From positions 124,001 to 188,000 of the forward strand of contig NZ_JAEKGC010000004.1 in the NCBI RefSeq assembly GCF_016405885.1: 64,000 nt of DNA, given 5' to 3'. A program made the position numbers and the translations under genes. This DNA is from Arthrobacter sp. MSA 4-2 (GTDB lineage Bacteria; Actinomycetota; Actinomycetes; Actinomycetales; Micrococcaceae). Numbering within the stretch: the first letter of the stretch is position 1; every line of letters begins with the position of its first letter. Below are positions 47,094-58,223 of the stretch, one piece after another. The notes under the pieces were generated by a model that was given only the letters and a program-made list of their open reading frames with translations, was not told the DNA's origin and did not search any database.

Positions 47094-47131
47094 GGAATTC
47101 TGCGGCTGGCCCGCGGGGCGGCCGTCCTGTA
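47094..47131 (+). repeat. 38-bp direct repeat, copy 1
   Basis: Identical over 38 bp to 48128-48165, same orientation. It begins GGAATTCTGCGGC and ends GGCCGTCCTGTA, with an internal GCCCGCGGGGC hairpin. A degenerate second unit follows (GAATTCTGCG at 47167, GCGGCCGTC at 47199). The surrounding gap 47045-47257 has no gene. Confidence 0.8.
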
Positions 47132-47257
47132 CGGAACGGCTGGACGGGGCGGACAGGCCGGACGGCGAATTCTGCGATGTCGCATCCGCGTCCGTGGAGC
47201 GGCCGTCTTGACTCGGGGTGGCGAAATCGTCGCGCACGGGCCCGGCCGCACCCGGAG

Positions 47258-48052
47258 TCAACCGGGAGAATCCAGGAACGCCCTCATATCGCCGGCGACC
47301 TGATCCGGGCACTCCCACAGGACCAGGTGCCCCACATCGGGATAAACCTTCAGAACGGCACCCGTTATGCGAGCCGCCAAGGCTTCCTGGTCCCTGCGTG
47401 GCAGCACGCCGTCCCGGTCGCCCCACAGGATCAGCGTGGGCGCATCGATGCTTCCCGACTCGGTGGGCGGCGTGGCCGCACGCAAGCCATTCAGGATGCG
47501 CTTCCAGGCATGCGCCGGCATTCTGGCGCCGTCGCGCACCCGGTCCTCAATGAACCAGGTGGGAACCGGATGCAGCAGGGGGAACCAGGATATCGAAGCC
47601 CGTACCCAGTCCTGCTGGACAGGGTCCGTGAGGCCGTCGACTTCGTCGGCGAATGGGGGCCGATCTCGAAGGCTCAGGGGAGAGCCAACGAGCACAAGCG
47701 CCGCGATGCACTCGGGGTACCCGACCGCCAACTGCTGGGCCACGTAGCCTCCGCTTGAGGAGCCGACGACGCATGCCCTTTGCACATGGAGGGCCTGGAG
47801 AATTGCTGCGGCGTCCTCGGCCTGTTCCGCCAGCGAATAGCCCTCCTGCGGTTTATCCGCGTCGCCCTGCCCGCGGAGGTCGGGGGCATAGACCCTGAAG
47901 TCGGCCAGGCCGGGTAAAAGGCGGTCGAAACTTCGCCGGGATTCAGCCCATGCATGAAGGAGCAGCACCGGTCGTGCATCGGCGTCACCCTGGACGAGAC
48001 ACGGCACCGTGATGCCCGTGCGGAGCCTAAGATTCCGGACTTCGGATTCCAT
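47258..48052 (-). CDS. Alpha/beta hydrolase
   Basis: 264 residues. RPVLLLHAWAESRRSFDRLL (HxW in place of HG), YAPDLRGQGDADKP, nucleophile elbow VVGSSSGGYVAQQL (Ser about 97), Asp in LILWGDRDGVLP and His in VGHLVLWECP. Resembles haloalkane dehalogenase/epoxide hydrolase-like fold members, but the halide-binding residues cannot be assigned. A -10-like TACCCT (48064-48059) lies 6 nt before ATG. The gene sits between two copies of a 38-bp direct repeat. Confidence 0.85.
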   Translation of the reverse strand: MESEVRNLRLRTGITVPCLVQGDADARPVLLLHAWAESRRSFDRLLPGLADFRVYAPDLRGQGDADKPQEGYSLAEQAEDAAAILQALHVQRACVVGSSSGGYVAQQLAVGYPECIAALVLVGSPLSLRDRPPFADEVDGLTDPVQQDWVRASISWFPLLHPVPTWFIEDRVRDGARMPAHAWKRILNGLRAATPPTESGSIDAPTLILWGDRDGVLPRRDQEALAARITGAVLKVYPDVGHLVLWECPDQVAGDMRAFLDSPG

Positions 48053-48127
48053 TCCCTCAGGGTACGGAACCGAACCCGTCTGCGGGAGAAGCCTCGGCGA
48101 ATCTACTGAGCCAGTCCCCGCGGCGGT

Positions 48128-48165
48128 GGAATTCTGCGGCTGGCCCGCGGGGCGGCCGTCCTGTA
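48128..48165 (+). repeat. 38-bp direct repeat, copy 2
   Basis: Second copy of the repeat at 47094-47131, 1,034 bp away, with no mismatch. Similarity continues loosely after it (GGATCGGCGGGCGGGG), ending in a further GAATTC at 48182, as copy 1 ends in one at 47167. Confidence 0.8.
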
Positions 48166-48192
48166 GGGATCGGCGGGCGGGGAATTCTTCGA

Positions 48193-48274
48193 GTTCTTGA
48201 ATGGTTGTTCAATAACTGACAAGCGGCAGTGCGGCCGATATCCCGAAATGAACGTTCCCTACTGAACATTTCCA
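48193..48274. promoter_or_regulatory. Inverted repeats upstream of the MFS transporter
   Basis: GTT-c-TTGAA-N6-TTCAA-t-AAC (48193-48216) is a near-perfect 24-bp palindrome. A second one, GAAATG-N16-CATTTC containing GTTC-N6-GAAC, follows at about 48246-48273. They lie 20-100 bp before the transporter start and are probable regulator sites; no regulator gene is adjacent. Confidence 0.5.
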
Positions 48275-48291
48275 ACCCGAGAAGAGCCTTC

Positions 48292-49500
48292 ATGAACTCC
48301 AGCACAGCCACCGCGCAGAACGCCGCCTCACCGCCCTCCAGTCCGCCCCGCGCCCGGTCACCCTGGTGGGGTGTGGCGTCCCTGTCCGTTATCCTCTTTG
48401 CGCTCGTGACGAGCGAATTCCTCCCGGCGAGCCTGCTCTCCCGCATGTCCTCGGATCTTGGCATCTCCGAGGGCCTCGCGGGCCAGGCAGTGACCGCCAC
48501 CGCCGTCGCCGCGGCGGTCACCGGTCCCGCCATCGCGCTGGTGCTGCCGCGGCTTGACCGCCGGATCGCACTGATCGGGCTCGTGGTCCTGGCAACGGTG
48601 TCCAACCTCCTGGTCGCCCTGGCCCCGTCCTTCGCGGTGCTGCTCACCGCGCGGCTCCTGCTTGGGGTGTCGGTCGGAGGTTTCTGGGCCCTGGCCATCG
48701 CCGTCGTCGCCGCCCTCGTCAGCCGCGAAAGGATCGGCCGCGGCATGATGGTCGTCAACGTCGGCGTCTCCCTGGCCACCATCCTCGCCGTTCCCCTGGG
48801 GCTGGTGCTCGGCGAACTGTGGGGCTGGCGCGTGCTGTTCCTGCTGGCGGCCGCGGCGAGCGTTGTGGGCCTCGTCCTGGCCGCGGCCTGGCTTCCGCCG
48901 GTCGCCCCCGAACCCTCTCCGGGCCGGGCCTTCCTGGCGACCCTCCGGTCGCCGCTGGTGATCGTCGGAATGGTCGGCATGTTCCTCATCGCCGGCGGAC
49001 ACTTCGCCGGCTTCACCTACATCCGCCTCGCCGGAGACCTTGTCGCCGGGCTCACCGCCGAGGGGTTCGCCCTGGCGCTGGCCGCCTTCGGCATCGCCTC
49101 GTTCGTGGGCAACCTCGCCAGCGGCCCTGCCGCCGACGGCGCACTCCACCGCTCCGTCGTCGTCATGGGGGCGGCAGTGGGCATCGCGACCATCCTGTGG
49201 GCCACCCTGGGCGTCAGCCTCCCGGTCGCTGTTGCGGCCATCGTGCTCTGGGGACTCGGCTTCGGCGCCATCCCCACCCTCATCCAGTCCTGGATGGCGC
49301 GGGCGCACCCGGAGAGCCTCGAATCGGTCTCCGGGGTCACCGTCGCCGCCTTCCAGCTGGCCATCGGCCTCGGCGCGGCGGTGGGCGGGGTGCTCGTCAA
49401 CAGTTTCGACGTCCGGGCGGCGCTGATCGCCGGCGGCGCGGCCGCCCTCCTGGGCGGTGTGCTGCTCGGAGTGGTGCGCACCCGCAGGCTCGGGGCCTAG
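48292..49500 (+). CDS. MFS transporter, DHA1/purine or sugar efflux type
   Basis: 402 residues with 12 likely membrane helices. ASLSVILFALVTSEFLPASLLSRM resembles the NepI/PbuE/AraJ group; TARLLLGVSVGGFWALAIAVVAALV carries the motif after helix 4. It exports small molecules by proton antiport; the substrate cannot be given. ATG 48292 is chosen since the protein then begins with the usual short polar tail; the frame is open 21 codons further. Two palindromes upstream suggest regulation. Confidence 0.85.
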   Translation: MNSSTATAQNAASPPSSPPRARSPWWGVASLSVILFALVTSEFLPASLLSRMSSDLGISEGLAGQAVTATAVAAAVTGPAIALVLPRLDRRIALIGLVVLATVSNLLVALAPSFAVLLTARLLLGVSVGGFWALAIAVVAALVSRERIGRGMMVVNVGVSLATILAVPLGLVLGELWGWRVLFLLAAAASVVGLVLAAAWLPPVAPEPSPGRAFLATLRSPLVIVGMVGMFLIAGGHFAGFTYIRLAGDLVAGLTAEGFALALAAFGIASFVGNLASGPAADGALHRSVVVMGAAVGIATILWATLGVSLPVAVAAIVLWGLGFGAIPTLIQSWMARAHPESLESVSGVTVAAFQLAIGLGAAVGGVLVNSFDVRAALIAGGAAALLGGVLLGVVRTRRLGA

Positions 49501-50744
49501 CCGGCCGCCGGGGCCGGGTGCGCCGGGACGGGCTCGACGACGATGGCCACGCGGTCATCGCCGATCCGGGTCAGAACCAGCGTGGCCTTTTTCCGGGCCT
49601 TCCCGGAGCCGCTGAGCAGCTGCCGCCGCACCTCCTCCGGGGTGACCGAGGTTCCGCGCTTCTTGATGTCGAGGACGCCGATGCCTTCGGCGCGCACCCA
49701 CTGCTTGAGGGCCTTGATATTGAAGGGGCGGGTCTCCACGATCCGGTAGGGGCGGGCGAACGGCGTCTCGTGGAGCTCCGGTGCGCAGATGTACGCGATC
49801 CGGGGATCGAGAAGGTGCCCGCCGAGCCGCTCCGCGACGTCGGCGACGAGGCCCGCCCGAATGACGGCTCCGTCCGGCTCGTACAGGTAGCCCTCCGGTG
49901 GGCCGACGGGGGCCTCCGGACCGGCGCCGAAGTCCTCGGCGCTGGTCAGCTCCGCCGCGCCGTGGGCGCTGAGCACGAGGGCGGCGCGGCGCACCCCGGG
50001 CCGGCGCAGCGCGTTGAACCACAGGGCCGCCTCGGTCACGTCGCCGTCCACGGAGACCCACTGGGCCTCGCAGTCCGCCGGTACCGCCTCGTGCGGGATG
50101 CCGGGGCCCAGCTTCACCCCCACGGGCGTGCCGCGGGCGGCGAGGTCCTCGACGAAGGACAGCGGGGGAGAGAACGCCTCGGGGTCGAAGATGCGGGTGG
50201 TGCCCGAGGAGGTGGTGCTGCGGCGGGCCGGATCCAGCCAGACGCCGTCGTACTTCGTCACATCCACGGCCGACGCATCGGCGTTCAGCACCGACGCGTT
50301 CGGCCAGGGGAGCAGGTTCATGGTCGCGGCGGCAGCGGTGGTCTCGTCGAGCTCGACGGCGGTCACTTCCCGCTCCAGGGTGGCCAGCGCCATCGAATCC
50401 GCGCCGATCCCGCAGCCCAGGTCGGCCACCCGCACCAAGTCCGCGGCCACGAACCGCTGCGCGTGGTGGGCCGCGACCCGCAGCCGCGTCGCCTGCTCCA
50501 GCCCCGCGGAGGTGAACACCATCCGGTCCGCGAAACCGCCGAACTTCGCGTGGGCCTTGGCCCGCAGGCGGCACTGGGTCAGGGCCGCTGCCACGACCTC
50601 GGGGGCGTGGCCAGCCCGGCGCAGCTGCTCGCTCAGCTGCAGGCTGCCGGCCTCCGAGTATGGACCCAGCGAGTTCAGCAGCTCCCAGCCCTGGGGCGTG
50701 AGGATCGGTGCGATGGAGTCGGTGACGGGGTTCTCGGAAGCCAT
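49497..50744 (-). CDS. Class I SAM-dependent methyltransferase with THUMP-like C-terminus
   Basis: 415 residues. SAM motif I VADLGCGIGADSMALA near 107-122, VTAVELDE, and motif IV YDGVWLDPARR, where DPAR replaces the DPPY of DNA/RNA N-methyltransferases. The C-terminal part (about 320-400: RPYRIVETRPFNIKALKQWVRAEGIGVLDIKKRGT) matches THUMP-like RNA-binding domains, pointing to an RNA target. -10 TAGGGT lies 6 nt before ATG 50744 (leaderless). Divergent from groES. Confidence 0.8.
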   Translation of the reverse strand: MASENPVTDSIAPILTPQGWELLNSLGPYSEAGSLQLSEQLRRAGHAPEVVAAALTQCRLRAKAHAKFGGFADRMVFTSAGLEQATRLRVAAHHAQRFVAADLVRVADLGCGIGADSMALATLEREVTAVELDETTAAAATMNLLPWPNASVLNADASAVDVTKYDGVWLDPARRSTTSSGTTRIFDPEAFSPPLSFVEDLAARGTPVGVKLGPGIPHEAVPADCEAQWVSVDGDVTEAALWFNALRRPGVRRAALVLSAHGAAELTSAEDFGAGPEAPVGPPEGYLYEPDGAVIRAGLVADVAERLGGHLLDPRIAYICAPELHETPFARPYRIVETRPFNIKALKQWVRAEGIGVLDIKKRGTSVTPEEVRRQLLSGSGKARKKATLVLTRIGDDRVAIVVEPVPAHPAPAAG

Positions 50745-50823
50745 GATCCAACCCTAGGCGACGTACCCGGCGGTCCGCTCCGTGCTCCGGGGCGCGGAGC
50801 ACGGTCCCGGAAACCCGCGCGAT

Positions 50824-50850
50824 CTGGCACTCGCCTTGACCGAGTGCTAA
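50824..50850. promoter_or_regulatory. CIRCE element 1 (HrcA operator)
   Basis: CTGGCACTC-N9-GAGTGCTAA, two mismatches in the left arm to the CIRCE consensus TTAGCACTC-N9-GAGTGCTAA. It overlaps the groES -35. Confidence 0.85.
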
Positions 50851-50864
50851 CCAGTGCATAAAGT
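50836..50864 (+). promoter_or_regulatory. groES-groEL promoter
   Basis: -35 TTGACC (50836-50841), 17-bp spacer, -10 TAAAGT (50859-50864). The -35 lies in the spacer of CIRCE 1 and transcription starts at the left arm of CIRCE 2. Confidence 0.85.
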
Positions 50865-50869
50865 CAGGG

Positions 50870-50896
50870 TTGGCACTCTCAGTAGGAGGGTGCTAA
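50870..50896. promoter_or_regulatory. CIRCE element 2 (HrcA operator)
   Basis: TTGGCACTC-N9-GGGTGCTAA, one mismatch per arm to the consensus. It covers the expected start of transcription, so HrcA binding would block initiation. Confidence 0.85.
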
Positions 50897-50987
50897 TCCC
50901 GAGGAAGCGCCGGCCGGCACCGCGACGACGGTCAGCGCCCACCGAGGGCCTACATTCCATTAGTAACGAACGCAAAGGAGAGCCCGA

Positions 50988-51284
50988 GTGTCGGTCTCTA
51001 TTAAGCCTCTTGAGGATCGTATTGTTGTCCGCCCGCTGGAAGCCGAGCAGACAACTGCTTCCGGTCTGGTCATCCCGGATACCGCTAAGGAAAAGCCCCA
51101 GGAGGGCGAAGTTGTAGCAGTAGGACCGGGCCGTGTCGACGACAACGGCAACCGCGTTCCCGTCGATGTCGCTGAAGGCGACATCGTCATCTACTCGAAG
51201 TACGGCGGAACCGAGGTCAAGCACGGCGGCCAGGAGTACCTGGTGCTCTCGGCGCGCGACGTCCTGGCGGTCGTCGTTAAGTAG
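50988..51284 (+). CDS. groES: Co-chaperonin GroES
   Basis: 98 residues. Lid of the GroEL chamber. [45 protein letters not shown] contains the mobile loop that contacts Gro[30 protein letters not shown] ends the barrel. GTG start with AAGGAGAG about 6 nt upstream. Under two CIRCE operators, hence heat-inducible through HrcA. Confidence 0.97.
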   Translation: MSVSIKPLEDRIVVRPLEAEQTTASGLVIPDTAKEKPQEGEVVAVGPGRVDDNGNRVPVDVAEGDIVIYSKYGGTEVKHGGQEYLVLSARDVLAVVVK

Positions 51285-51296
51285 GCTTTTTCCGAT

Positions 51297-51328
51297 GAAG
51301 ACCCCGGCCAGTACTGGCCGGGGTCTTC
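51297..51328 (+). terminator. Perfect hairpin between groES and groEL
   Basis: A 32-bp uninterrupted palindrome, GAAGACCCCGGCCAGT on the left arm and its exact complement on the right, in the 73-bp gap. As RNA it would form a stem of about 14 bp. It looks like a terminator or an mRNA-processing site within the operon. Confidence 0.75.
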
Positions 51329-51345
51329 TCACTGCACCAGCCTGA

Positions 51346-52971
<1,626 letters not shown>

Positions 52972-53015
52972 TCCCCGCACGGCAGGGCCCGCCACGGGCC
53001 CCGCAGGCAGGCAGC

Positions 53016-53050
53016 AAGCACCCCGGCCGGGTCCACCGGCCGGGGTGCTT
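53016..53050 (+). terminator. groEL terminator
   Basis: Perfect 15-bp stem AAGCACCCCGGCCGG / CCGGCCGGGGTGCTT, loop GTCCA, 45 nt after the groEL stop. Confidence 0.9.
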
Positions 53051-53183
53051 CGCTTAACGGGCGCCATTCAACGTCTGCGGCCCGCCCGCCGGCACGTAGG
53101 CCCGGTTGCTCCCGGCCGGCGTCCGGCCGAAGCCCGCGGCAGCGGCTGCAGGGGTCCCGGAGCCCCTCCAGATCACGAAACGG

Positions 53184-53219
53184 TAAACTGGAGCTTTGTG
53201 CCGTCGCTGCCTGCGGCAC
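53184..53219 (+). promoter_or_regulatory. Possible promoter and leader hairpin of the acyltransferase gene
   Basis: -10 TAAACT at 53184-53189 without a clear -35, then GTGCCG-N10-CGGCAC (53198-53219) in the leader about 45 nt before the GTG start. Nothing here matches a known riboswitch. Confidence 0.35.
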
Positions 53220-53262
53220 ACCGGGCGCTCCGCGGCGCCGTTAGGCAAGCGAAAGGGTCGAT

Positions 53263-55305
53263 GTGGGTGTAACGAGAACCGCGCCGGAGGAGAACCTCCC
53301 CGCGGCCTCCGCGGCGCGCCAGCGGCGTCCCGAGGTGCAGGGCCTGAGGGCCCTCGCCGTCGTCATGGTGGTGCTCTACCACGTGTGGCTCGGCCGGGTC
53401 TCCGGCGGCGTCGACGTGTTCCTGCTGATCTCCGCCTTCCTGCTCACGTTCTCCTTCGTCGGCAAGGTCGAGTCGGGCCGGCCGCTGCAGCTGCTGCGGT
53501 ACTGGCTGGGCCTCTTCCGGCGCCTCCTGCCCGCCGCCGCCGTCGTCCTGGTGGCCGTCCTGGCCGCCACGGCCGTGCTGGCCCCGCCCTCCCGGTGGCC
53601 GGGGATCTTCGACCAGACGTGGGCGTCCCTGCTGTATGTGCAGAACTGGGAACTTGCCGCCAACGCCGTCGACTACTACGCCCAGGACGACAGCAACGCC
53701 AGCCCCCTGCAGCACTTCTGGTCCCTCTCCATCCAGGGCCAGGTGTTCCTGCTGTGGCCGCTGCTGTTCGCCGTCTCCGCCCTCGCGGCGCGGGCCGCCC
53801 GGCGGCGCTACCGCACCGTCCTCATCGCCGTCTTCTCGGCGGTCTTCGCCCTGTCGCTCGCCTTCTCCGTCTGGCAGACCACCCACCACCAGGCGGCCGC
53901 GTACTTCGACACCCGGTCCCGGCTGTGGGAGTTCGCGCTGGGCTCCCTGATCGCGCTCCTGCTGCCATATGCCCGGTTCGGAATACGTACCCGGGTGGTG
54001 CTCGGCTGGGTCGGGCTGGCCGCCATGCTCAGCTGCGGGCTGCTGCTGCAGGTGCAGCAGCAGTTCCCCGGCTGGATCGCCCTCTGGCCGACCCTGGCCG
54101 CGGCCTGCATCCTCGCCGCCGGCCGCACCGGGAGCCGCTTCGGTGTCGATCGCCTGCTGAGCGCGGCGCCCCTGGTGCGCCTCGGGGACAACTCCTACGC
54201 CCTGTACCTGTGGCACTGGCCGATCCTCGTCTTCTGGCTCCTGACTGCCCGCAAGCCCGAGGCCGGACTGCTCGACGGTGCCCTCGTGATCACCGCGTCG
54301 CTGCTTCTCGCGTTCGCCACCACCCGGTTCGTCGAGGTGCCCGTACGGTCCTGGTCGTGGCCCACGCTGCGCAGGCGCCGCACCGGGCTCGTCGTGGCCG
54401 CGGCGCTGGCCGTCGTCGCCGTGCCCCTGTCGGGGTGGGAGCTACAGGTCCAGGCCCAGGAAAACGCCGCCCGGATGCAGACGGCGGACGACAACCCCGG
54501 CGCGCGGGCGCTGGCCCCCGGGTTCGAGTACCGCGGGGCAGAGGACGCCGTGGTCCTTCCGCTCGCCAGCGCCCTGGGCGACGAATGGGCCGAGTACGAC
54601 GGCCCCTGCGAAGGCGCACTGGCCCCCACCGACCCCCGGATCGAATTCTGCTCCCAGGCCGGCAACGCCGAGTCGCCGGAGCGCACCATACTGATCCTCG
54701 GCGACTCCCACGCCCAGGTGTGGCTGACCGCGGTGGGCGCCCTGGCCACCGAGCACAACTGGAACGCCGTCCTGGTACACAAGCCCGCCTGCCGGTTCGG
54801 GGCGGAATCACCCACCATGAGCCCGGAGTGCAATGCGCACAACGCCGCGGCCCTCGACTACGCCCTGGACCTAGAGCCGGACGCCGTGCTGACGGTCGGG
54901 TCCAAGACGGACTGGAGCTCGCCCGCGGAAACCGTCCCGGACGGCTACGCCGCCGGGATGCAGCCCTTCCTTGACCGGGGCATCGAGGTCGTGGCCCTGC
55001 GTGACACCCCGCGGTTCGAGTTCGATATGGCCAAGTGCGTCGAGCTCAACAGCGGTGACCCCGACGCCTGCGCCCTGCGCCGCTCCGAGCTGCTCGCCCC
55101 GGTGTCCCCGCTCGAGCAGGTCGCCCGGGACAACCCCGGGATCGGCGTGCTGGACCTGACCGACCAGGTCTGCGCCGACACCTCCTGCCCGGGCCTGATC
55201 GGGAATGTGCTCGTCTACAAGGACCGCGACCACCTCACCAGGACCTACGTCAAGACGATCCAGCCGGTCTTCAACGAGCGGTTCCTCGCCCTCACCGGGT
55301 GGTGA
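53263..55305 (+). CDS. OafA-type acyltransferase with C-terminal SGNH domain
   Basis: 680 residues. N-terminal acyltransferase-3 domain (about 20-370) with some ten membrane helices: EVQGLRALAVVMVVLYHVWLGRVSGGVDVFL holds the conserved RALAV and His; NSYALYLWHWPILVF is a later family motif. A linker leads to an extracytoplasmic SGNH hydrolase-like domain (about 440-680) with ILGDSHAQVW (block I Ser) and the DRDHLT catalytic Asp/His near the end. Such proteins O-acetylate cell-surface glycans. GTG start with AAAGGG about 6 nt upstream. Confidence 0.9.
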   Translation: MGVTRTAPEENLPAASAARQRRPEVQGLRALAVVMVVLYHVWLGRVSGGVDVFLLISAFLLTFSFVGKVESGRPLQLLRYWLGLFRRLLPAAAVVLVAVLAATAVLAPPSRWPGIFDQTWASLLYVQNWELAANAVDYYAQDDSNASPLQHFWSLSIQGQVFLLWPLLFAVSALAARAARRRYRTVLIAVFSAVFALSLAFSVWQTTHHQAAAYFDTRSRLWEFALGSLIALLLPYARFGIRTRVVLGWVGLAAMLSCGLLLQVQQQFPGWIALWPTLAAACILAAGRTGSRFGVDRLLSAAPLVRLGDNSYALYLWHWPILVFWLLTARKPEAGLLDGALVITASLLLAFATTRFVEVPVRSWSWPTLRRRRTGLVVAAALAVVAVPLSGWELQVQAQENAARMQTADDNPGARALAPGFEYRGAEDAVVLPLASALGDEWAEYDGPCEGALAPTDPRIEFCSQAGNAESPERTILILGDSHAQVWLTAVGALATEHNWNAVLVHKPACRFGAESPTMSPECNAHNAAALDYALDLEPDAVLTVGSKTDWSSPAETVPDGYAAGMQPFLDRGIEVVALRDTPRFEFDMAKCVELNSGDPDACALRRSELLAPVSPLEQVARDNPGIGVLDLTDQVCADTSCPGLIGNVLVYKDRDHLTRTYVKTIQPVFNERFLALTGW

Positions 55306-55383
55306 GCCGCCGCCCGGGCTCCGCTGCGCCAGGGTGGATGCCGTCATGCCCGCCGGGGAATAGGGCTCGGCAGGGATTGGTTT

Positions 55384-55389
55384 TAGAAT
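55384..55389 (+). promoter_or_regulatory. -10 element for guaB
   Basis: TAGAAT, one mismatch to TATAAT, 72 nt before the guaB start. No good -35 at 16-18 bp. Confidence 0.4.
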
Positions 55390-55439
55390 GGTTAAGAGCC
55401 GGACGGCAGAGCCGCCGATGGCACCCCCACCCGCGGTGA

Positions 55440-56984
<1,545 letters not shown>

Positions 56985-57015
56985 TTTTCCGACCCACTCG
57001 GGCGTTTCGCGCAGT

Positions 57016-57049
57016 AGGCCCCCGCCACCCACCAGGGGTGCGGGGGCCT
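57016..57049 (+). terminator. guaB terminator
   Basis: Stem AGGCCCCCG / CGGGGGCCT extended by a further CACCC / GGGTG pairing after a one-base bulge. Located 32 nt after the guaB stop. Confidence 0.8.
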
Positions 57050-57080
57050 CTTCGTGTTCAGGGGCCGGGGCAGCCCGCAC

Positions 57081-57163
57081 CCCGGCCGTCCGTCTTCGTC
57101 GAGTGTGCAGATAGCCACGCTCCCGGCCGTCCTCCTCCCGTCGAGTGTGCAGATAACCACGCT
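57081..57163 (+). repeat. Tandem 41/42-bp repeat
   Basis: Two units, 57081-57121 and 57122-57163. Each starts CCCGGCCGTCC, has 6-7 variable bases, and ends in a 24-bp stretch beginning GTCGAGTGTGCAGATA with one difference. The final CCACGCT (57157-57163) can pair with AGCGTGG at 57177-57183. The stretch 57050-57239 has no gene. Probably an interspersed intergenic repeat. Confidence 0.75.
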
Positions 57164-57239
57164 TTGCATGGTGGATAGCGTGGTGAGCTGCAGTTTCGGC
57201 GGGGTCTCACCGATGACGGCTCGCCGACGCCGCCCGGCC

Positions 57240-58076
57240 TCATTCGGGAATTGGCACCGCACTGCCGCTGACCGAAACGCGCGCATCGGTAGGGGAGACG
57301 TCGATCTCGAGGGTGCTCGGCCGTCCCATGTCCTGGCCCTGGAGGATCGTGATCCGCTGCGGCGCGGTGATGAGTCCCAGCTCCCGCAGGTAGCCGCCCA
57401 GAGCTGCCGCGGCGGCGCCGGTGGCCGGGTCCTCCACCACTCCACCGACGGGGAAGGGGTTGCGGGAGTGGAAGGTGCTGGAGTCCTCGCGCCAGATCAG
57501 CTGCAGCGTGGTCCAGCCCCGCTCGGTCATCAGTTCCTTGAGGGCCTCGAAGTCATAGGCGAGATCCGCCAGGCGCGCACGGGAGCGGGCCGCCAGCACC
57601 AGATGCTCGTTGCCGGCGAAGGCCACCTGGGCTGGAAGCGCCGGATCGAGATCCTCGGGTGCCCACCCGAGTGCGGCGAGGGCTCCGGCGGTCTCCTCGG
57701 CGGAGGCAGCCCGGCTGCGCGTTGGTGCACTGACGAGGGTGGCCCGGTGGCCGGAGGACGTTCCGGCCGTCGAGACGGCGATGTCACCCACTGGGGTGCC
57801 GAACATCAGGTCTCCGGGACCGATCCGCTCCGCCAGCGCAACGGCCGTGGCGATGGTCGCGTGGCCGCAGAACGGCACCTCCGCCAGGGGACTGAAGTAC
57901 CGAAGGGTGTAGTTCCGCCCGTCCCCGGGCCAAACAAAGGCCGTTTCTGAATATCCGACGTCGGCGGCGATGCGCTGCATTTGGCTCTCGTCCAGTCCGG
58001 TGGCGTCGAGCACGACGCCGGCAGGGTTCCCGCCGTCGGGGTCGCTCGTGAAGGCGGCGTATCTAAGAATCTCCAT
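57240..58076 (-). CDS. PhzF-family isomerase/epimerase
   Basis: 278 residues. Diaminopimelate-epimerase fold, two similar halves. YAAFTSDPDGGNPAGVVLD, SETAFVWPGD (catalytic Glu), RYFSPLAEVPFCGHATIAT and GGVVEDPATGAAAAALGGYL are the family signatures. PhzF itself isomerises a phenazine precursor, but most homologues, including this one with no phenazine genes around, have unknown substrates. ATG 58076 has a -10-like CAAAGT 6 nt upstream. Downstream of the GDPD-like gene on the same strand. Confidence 0.88.
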   Translation of the reverse strand: MEILRYAAFTSDPDGGNPAGVVLDATGLDESQMQRIAADVGYSETAFVWPGDGRNYTLRYFSPLAEVPFCGHATIATAVALAERIGPGDLMFGTPVGDIAVSTAGTSSGHRATLVSAPTRSRAASAEETAGALAALGWAPEDLDPALPAQVAFAGNEHLVLAARSRARLADLAYDFEALKELMTERGWTTLQLIWREDSSTFHSRNPFPVGGVVEDPATGAAAAALGGYLRELGLITAPQRITILQGQDMGRPSTLEIDVSPTDARVSVSGSAVPIPE

Positions 58077-58223
58077 GGCACTACTTTGCCCCACGGCCCG
58101 TGTCCCGGGGGAGGACCGCGGCCCGCCCGGCGGGGCAGGGCGCGGTACCGGCCCCAGGTCAACCGGTGGGGTGGGATGGTGCTGCGCGGCGGCTCCCCGT
58201 CGGAGGAGGCGCCGCGCACCGGC

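Noticed and set aside
47094..48165. Insertion sequence bounded by the 38-bp repeats
   Set aside because: The repeats are direct, not inverted, and the gene between them is a hydrolase, not a transposase.
53198..53262. Riboswitch in the acyltransferase leader
   Set aside because: Only a single hairpin and no core motif of a known class; kept as a plain leader hairpin.
57081..57163. CRISPR array
   Set aside because: Only two units, directly adjacent without unique spacers, and no cas genes in the window.
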